From: an uncultured Bacillota bacterium
GTDB taxonomy: Bacteria > Bacillota_I > Bacilli_A > RF39 > UBA660
Length of the DNA: 7,569 bases
Assembly (NCBI GenBank): GCA_945928335.1
Contig: CAMENK010000030.1
Location: 1-7,569 of the forward strand
Reading direction: 5' to 3'
This document shows, one piece after another, positions 4,651 through 7,569 of the stretch. The translations under genes were made by a program, and so were the position numbers. How positions within the stretch are numbered: position 1 is the stretch's first letter; every line of letters starts with the position of its first letter. Below the pieces are notes generated by a model, which saw only the letters and a program-made list of their open reading frames with translations, did not search any database and had not been told where the DNA came from.

Positions 4651-5226
4651 ATGAAGGTTAAAATAGGAGTTAGTAATAGACATGTTCATTTAAGTAAAAA
4701 CGATTTTAATGTTTTGTTTCCAAATACTTTAATGAATAAAGTAAAAGATTTGAGTCAAAAGGGTGAATATGTATCTGATTTATTTGTTAGTATTAAAACT
4801 AATAAAGGGGTTTTGAGTAAAGTTAGGGTTGTTGGTCCACTTAGAGATAAAACTCAGGTGGAAGTATCAAAAACTGATGCATACTTTTTAGGAATTAATC
4901 CACCTGTAAGGATGAGTGGAGATTTAGAGAATTCTGAAGATGTTATTTTAATTAGTAATAATAGTGAATTATTAGTTGAAAATTCATGTATTTTAGCCCA
5001 TAGACATATTCATATGAGTACCAATGATGCAATTAAATTAGGTTATAAAAGTGGGGATATTGTAAAAGTTAAAATTTTTGGTGAACGTGGTGGTGTGTAT
5101 GATAATGTAGAAATTAAAACTAAAGATTCTTATTCTTTAGAATTACATTTAGATACTGATGAAGCCAATGCAATGGGTGTAAGGAATGGAGATGAGGTTG
5201 AGTTTTATGGATCAGAAGAATTATAG
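4651..5226 (+). CDS. pduL: Phosphate acyltransferase, PduL type (phosphotransacetylase/propanoyltransferase)
   Basis: Interconverts acyl-CoA (acetyl- or propionyl-CoA) with acyl-phosphate and free CoA, a zinc enzyme unrelated to Pta. The 191 residues cover the two PduL beta-barrel halves. Zinc-ligand histidines are visible as NRHVHLS (His11, His13), HRHIHMS (His119, His121) and LELHLDTDEANA (His166), with VEVS giving the acidic ligand (Glu71). The conserved arginine of the phosphate site is Arg65 in VVGPLRDKTQ, and SGDL is at 89-92. The protein starts directly at the catalytic domain (MKVKIGVSNRH), so it lacks the N-terminal peptide that targets PduL to microcompartments. A cytosolic role making acetyl- or propionyl-phosphate for an acyl kinase is inferred. 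The ATG at 4651 is preferred over an in-frame TTG at 4630 because GGAGGA (4638-4643) is 7 nt away. Its 3' end overlaps prfB by 20 nt. Confidence 0.93.
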   Translation: MKVKIGVSNRHVHLSKNDFNVLFPNTLMNKVKDLSQKGEYVSDLFVSIKTNKGVLSKVRVVGPLRDKTQVEVSKTDAYFLGINPPVRMSGDLENSEDVILISNNSELLVENSCILAHRHIHMSTNDAIKLGYKSGDIVKVKIFGERGGVYDNVEIKTKDSYSLELHLDTDEANAMGVRNGDEVEFYGSEEL

Positions 5227-6287
5227 ATTAGAACTTGAAAATTTAAAAAAGGAATTATTATCTTATAGGGGGTCTCTTTGACTTAGATAATAAGAAGAAA
5301 GAGATAGATGAGTTAGATTTATTAACTAAGAAGGAAGATTTTTGGAATAGTACGAATAGTAGTGAAATTTTAAGTAGACTTTCTAGTTTAAAATCAAATA
5401 TTGAACTTTATGAAAAAACTCTAAAGGTTATTGAAGATGATTTAGAGTTATTAGAATTAGGTATTGATAATGAAGAATTAAATGTTATAGATGAAGACAT
5501 ATATATAATTAAGCAGAATTTAGATAAAATTAAGATAGATGTGTTATTAAGTGGTGAATTTGATAAAAACAATGCTATTATTGAAATTCATAGTGGTGCT
5601 GGGGGTACTGAAAGTAACGACTGGGCTAATATGATTAAAAGAATGTATGTTAGATATTTAGATAAAAGTAATTTTAAATATGAAGTTTTAAGTGAACAAC
5701 CTGGTGAAGAAGTTGGTATTAAAGGATGTATTATTTTAGTTAAAGGATTAAATGCATTTGGATTATTAAAAGGTGAAACTGGGGTTCATAGATTGGTTAG
5801 AATTAGTCCTTTTGATTCTAATAAAAGAAGGCACACTTCTTTTGCTTCTGTTTTAGTTACACCTGAAATAAATACTAATATTGACGTTAAACTTAAAGAA
5901 GAAGATTTAAAAATAGATGTTTATAGAAGTAGTGGTGCTGGAGGTCAAAGTGTTAATACTACTGATTCAGCCGTTAGAATTACTCATTTACCAACCGGAA
6001 TAGTTGTTACTTGTCAAAATGAAAGAAGTCAAATTAAGAATAAAGAGAAGGCATTAGATTTATTAAAAAGTAAATTGTATTTATTAGAAAAAGAATTTTT
6101 AGATAATAAACTTAAAGATTTAAAAGGTAATATTATGGATGTTAATTTTGGTAGTCAAATTAGAAATTATGTTTTAGAACCTTATAAATTAGTAAAAGAT
6201 TTGAGAACAAATTATGAGACTAGTAATGTTAATGATGTTTTAGATGGAAATATTGATTGTTTTTTAGAAAGTTATTTGAAAAGTTAA
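5207..6287 (+). CDS. prfB: Peptide chain release factor 2, made by +1 programmed frameshift
   Basis: RF2 releases finished proteins at UGA and UAA codons. The gene is read as 5207-5278 joined to 5280-6287: 24 codons (starting MDQKNYRLELENLKKEL) to an in-frame TGA at 5279, then a +1 shift into a 335-codon frame. The total of 359 residues compares with 365 in Escherichia coli. The stop-recognition tripeptide SPF is at 200-202, in HRLVRISPFDSNKRRHTSF. The catalytic GGQ is at 245-247, in SSGAGGQSVNTTDSAVRITH. HSGAGGTES at about 128-136 and ERSQIKNKEKA are further RF2 signatures. GAGG at 5194-5197 lies 9 nt before the ATG, inside pduL, implying coupled translation. The apparent GTG start at 5541 is mid-domain and not real. 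The stop codon overlaps that of the convergent SGNH gene. Confidence 0.96.
5267..5282 (+). promoter_or_regulatory. RF2 programmed +1 frameshift site
   Basis: The sequence AGGGGGTCTCTTTGAC has all canonical parts: an internal Shine-Dalgarno (AGGGGG, 5267-5272), a 3-nt spacer, the slippery CTT (5276-5278) and TGA followed by C (5279-5282). The CTT-decoding tRNA slips one base to TTT and translation resumes at GAC (5280). When RF2 is abundant, termination at the UGA wins, giving a 24-residue peptide, so the protein autoregulates its own level. The encoded junction SYRGSL-DLD matches the Bacillus protein. Confidence 0.96.
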
Positions 6288-6301
6288 CTTTCTATTTTTT
6301 T
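6265..6301 (+). terminator. Intrinsic terminator of pduL-prfB, overlapping the coding end
   Basis: TAGAAAGTTA (6265-6274) and TAACTTTCTA (6285-6294) form a perfect 10-bp stem around a 10-nt loop, followed by seven T (6295-6301). The left arm lies inside the last codons of prfB and the right arm contains the stop. The same DNA encodes the last residues of the convergent SGNH gene. On the minus strand the stem is followed by A residues, so it stops only rightward transcription. Confidence 0.65.
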
Positions 6302-7000
6302 AATTATTTGATTTGAAATATAATTATATCCTTCTAAGGATGGAAAAGTATGATTTTTATTAGGCAGATAATTAGGATTATTTTTGAAACCTTGATATAT
6401 ATCAATATATATTACTTTTGTATTTTTTTCTAACTCTTTAAATTTCATATCTATGTAATTAAAAAGGCTATCTATAAATATTTGATTTTCTTCATTATAC
6501 TCCAATGGGCTGTAATAACCGACTATATAAATGTTTTTTTTAGATAATTTTCTAAATTCTTTTAATAAATGATTTAAATTAGTAAATAAGTCATCGATAT
6601 AATTATATATAAGTTTTGGATTTTCTTTATATATTTCATAATTTGATTTTAGTTTATTAAATATTTCTTCACTACCTATGGACAATGTAATTATATCTGC
6701 ATTTTTAATGCTATAAGATAAAGAATTTTTATCTATTTTATTTAGTTCAGTAAATAAATCATTTATTCTCATATCTTCTTCAATATAGTTTTTGTTTATT
6801 GTTATGTTGCTATGTTTTTTTTCTAAGTAGTCATATAAATAGTCAGTATAACTTGTGTTATACTCATTAAAAGGTGTATGTCCTTTAGCTAATTCATCTC
6901 CAATAGCTAAATAATTATACTCTTCTTTTCTATATATTTTATAAATTACATAGAGTGGTATTAAGGCAAGAAAAAATATTACAAGTATTTTCTTTTTCAT
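6284..7000 (-). CDS. SGNH/GDSL-fold secreted or membrane-anchored protein with degenerate catalytic residues
   Basis: The 238 residues start MKKKILVIFFLALIPLYVIYK (21 residues in total), a basic N-terminus plus a hydrophobic segment (about 5-21) with no lipobox cysteine, so an uncleaved anchor or signal peptide. The rest follows the layout of SGNH hydrolases such as Bacillus YpmR: block I YLAIGDELAKG (30-40), block III ITLSIGSEEIF (104-114), a strand KNIYIVGYYSP (155-165), and block V NKNHTFPSLEGYNYIS (214-229). The nucleophile Ser of GDS reads Glu36, the Asn of GxND reads Glu111, and the Asp of DxxH reads Asn214; only His217 remains. Loss of esterase activity is therefore inferred. GAGGAA at 7007-7012 supports the ATG. 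It lies 46 nt after murA on the same strand, suggesting co-transcription and a cell-envelope setting. Its stop overlaps that of prfB at TTAA (6284-6287). Confidence 0.75.
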   Translation of the reverse strand: MKKKILVIFFLALIPLYVIYKIYRKEEYNYLAIGDELAKGHTPFNEYNTSYTDYLYDYLEKKHSNITINKNYIEEDMRINDLFTELNKIDKNSLSYSIKNADIITLSIGSEEIFNKLKSNYEIYKENPKLIYNYIDDLFTNLNHLLKEFRKLSKKNIYIVGYYSPLEYNEENQIFIDSLFNYIDMKFKELEKNTKVIYIDIYQGFKNNPNYLPNKNHTFPSLEGYNYISNQIIKKIES

Positions 7001-7046
7001 ATTATATTCCTCGTAATATTTTATTCCAATATTTAATAATTATAAC

Positions 7047-7569
7047 TTATTCTACTATTTCTATTTTTGCACCTACTTTTGTAAGTTTCTCTACTACATC
7101 TTCATATCCCCTTAATATAAGAGAAATATTGTCTAGTGTAGTAGTTCCTTCTGCTATAAGTCCTCCTAATAGTAATGCTGCTCCTCCCCTTAGGTCTGGT
7201 ATTGTCAAGTTTGTTCCTTTTAAAGGTGTTTTTCCTTCAACGATTAAAATATTTTCGTTATCTTGAGTTTTTGCCCCCATTTCATTTAATAATCTTGCGC
7301 TTATAAATCTTGATTCATATATAGTTTCTGTTATTTTACTTGTTCCGTTAGCTTGAGTAAGTAATACAGTAAATGGCTGTTGAGCATCAGTTGGAAACCC
7401 TGGATATACTTGTGTTTTTATATTTGTAGGCTTTATATCATTACATTTCGAGATTATTACTTCACTATCAGTTGCATTGAAGTCAACTCCTGCATCTTTT
7501 AATTTTATTAGTACGGCATTTATATGATCTTTTATTAGACCAGTTATTTTTAAGTTGTCTCCTATAAGC
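7047..7569 (-). CDS. murA: UDP-N-acetylglucosamine 1-carboxyvinyltransferase (MurA), C-terminal part; 5' end beyond window
   Basis: MurA transfers enolpyruvyl from phosphoenolpyruvate to UDP-GlcNAc, the first committed step of peptidoglycan synthesis in the cytosol. The open frame continues past the right edge: 173 residues plus a stop are visible, about 40% of the usual 420-430. YPGFPTDAQQPF (visible residues 55-66) carries the general-base Asp (Asp305 in Escherichia coli). ESRFISARLLNEMGAK (85-100) and PDLRGGAALLLGGLIAEG (about 125-142) follow, with Arg127 matching the conserved catalytic arginine of the DLR motif. The end, RGYEDVVEKLTKVGAKIEIVE, is the normal MurA C-terminus. An in-frame ATG at 7280 is internal and not a start. 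The active-site Cys/Asp115 region and the promoter are outside the window. The SGNH gene follows downstream. Confidence 0.94.
   Translation of the reverse strand, partial: LIGDNLKITGLIKDHINAVLIKLKDAGVDFNATDSEVIISKCNDIKPTNIKTQVYPGFPTDAQQPFTVLLTQANGTSKITETIYESRFISARLLNEMGAKTQDNENILIVEGKTPLKGTNLTIPDLRGGAALLLGGLIAEGTTTLDNISLILRGYEDVVEKLTKVGAKIEIVE

Noticed and set aside
5541..6287. GTG start at 5541 as the beginning of a truncated RF2
   Set aside because: The frame is open and RF2-like back to the frameshift site at 5280; starting at 5541 would delete domain 1.
6955..7266. Plus-strand open frame opposite the SGNH start and murA end
   Set aside because: Antisense to two supported genes, without a ribosome site or family resemblance.
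1..7569. CRISPR arrays, tRNA or rRNA genes, insertion sequences, phage or defence genes
   Set aside because: No spaced direct repeats, no tRNA or rRNA signature and no transposase, integrase or defence domain were seen on either strand.

Overview
The window is AT-rich chromosomal DNA from a low-GC, walled bacterium of the Firmicutes/Bacilli side. It shows A/T-ending codons, strong GGAGG-type ribosome sites and Bacillus-like gene families. GerQ-, MurA- and DacA-type proteins beside a reduced, very AT-rich style suggest an uncultured Bacilli/Mollicutes-relative lineage (RF39- or Erysipelotrichia-like); that placement is inference. The code looks standard: every tryptophan I read is TGG, no gene contains an in-frame TGA except the recoding site of prfB, and RF2 (the UGA-reading release factor) is encoded.

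Layout, left to right. Minus strand 2579 to 1: rplI (ribosomal protein L9), dnaB (replicative helicase) and a 3'-truncated, membrane-anchored LysM protein, packed with a 0-nt gap and an 8-nt overlap and read from a promoter near 2600. A gene-free stretch at 2580-2968 holds that promoter, a perfect 9-bp inverted repeat between its -35 and -10, two minus-strand terminators and a possible small RNA. Minus strand 4577 to 2969: gerQ-like gene, then a secreted and C-terminally anchored D-Ala-D-Ala carboxypeptidase. A 73-nt divergent promoter region (4578-4650) follows. Plus strand 4651-6287: pduL (phosphotransacylase) overlapping prfB (RF2), which has a classic +1 programmed frameshift. Minus strand 7569 to 6284: the C-terminal part of murA, then an SGNH-fold lipoprotein/secreted-type protein with degenerate catalytic residues. 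Its stop codon overlaps that of prfB.

Together the genes are mostly housekeeping: replication (DnaB), translation (L9, RF2), cell wall synthesis and remodelling (MurA, carboxypeptidase, LysM protein) and acyl-phosphate metabolism (PduL). No mobile element, CRISPR array, tRNA or rRNA is visible. I see no evidence of a wholly new multi-gene system. The most unusual items are the structured 2580-2968 intergenic region, the GerQ homologue, the SGNH pseudoenzyme, and promoters placed almost on top of start codons.
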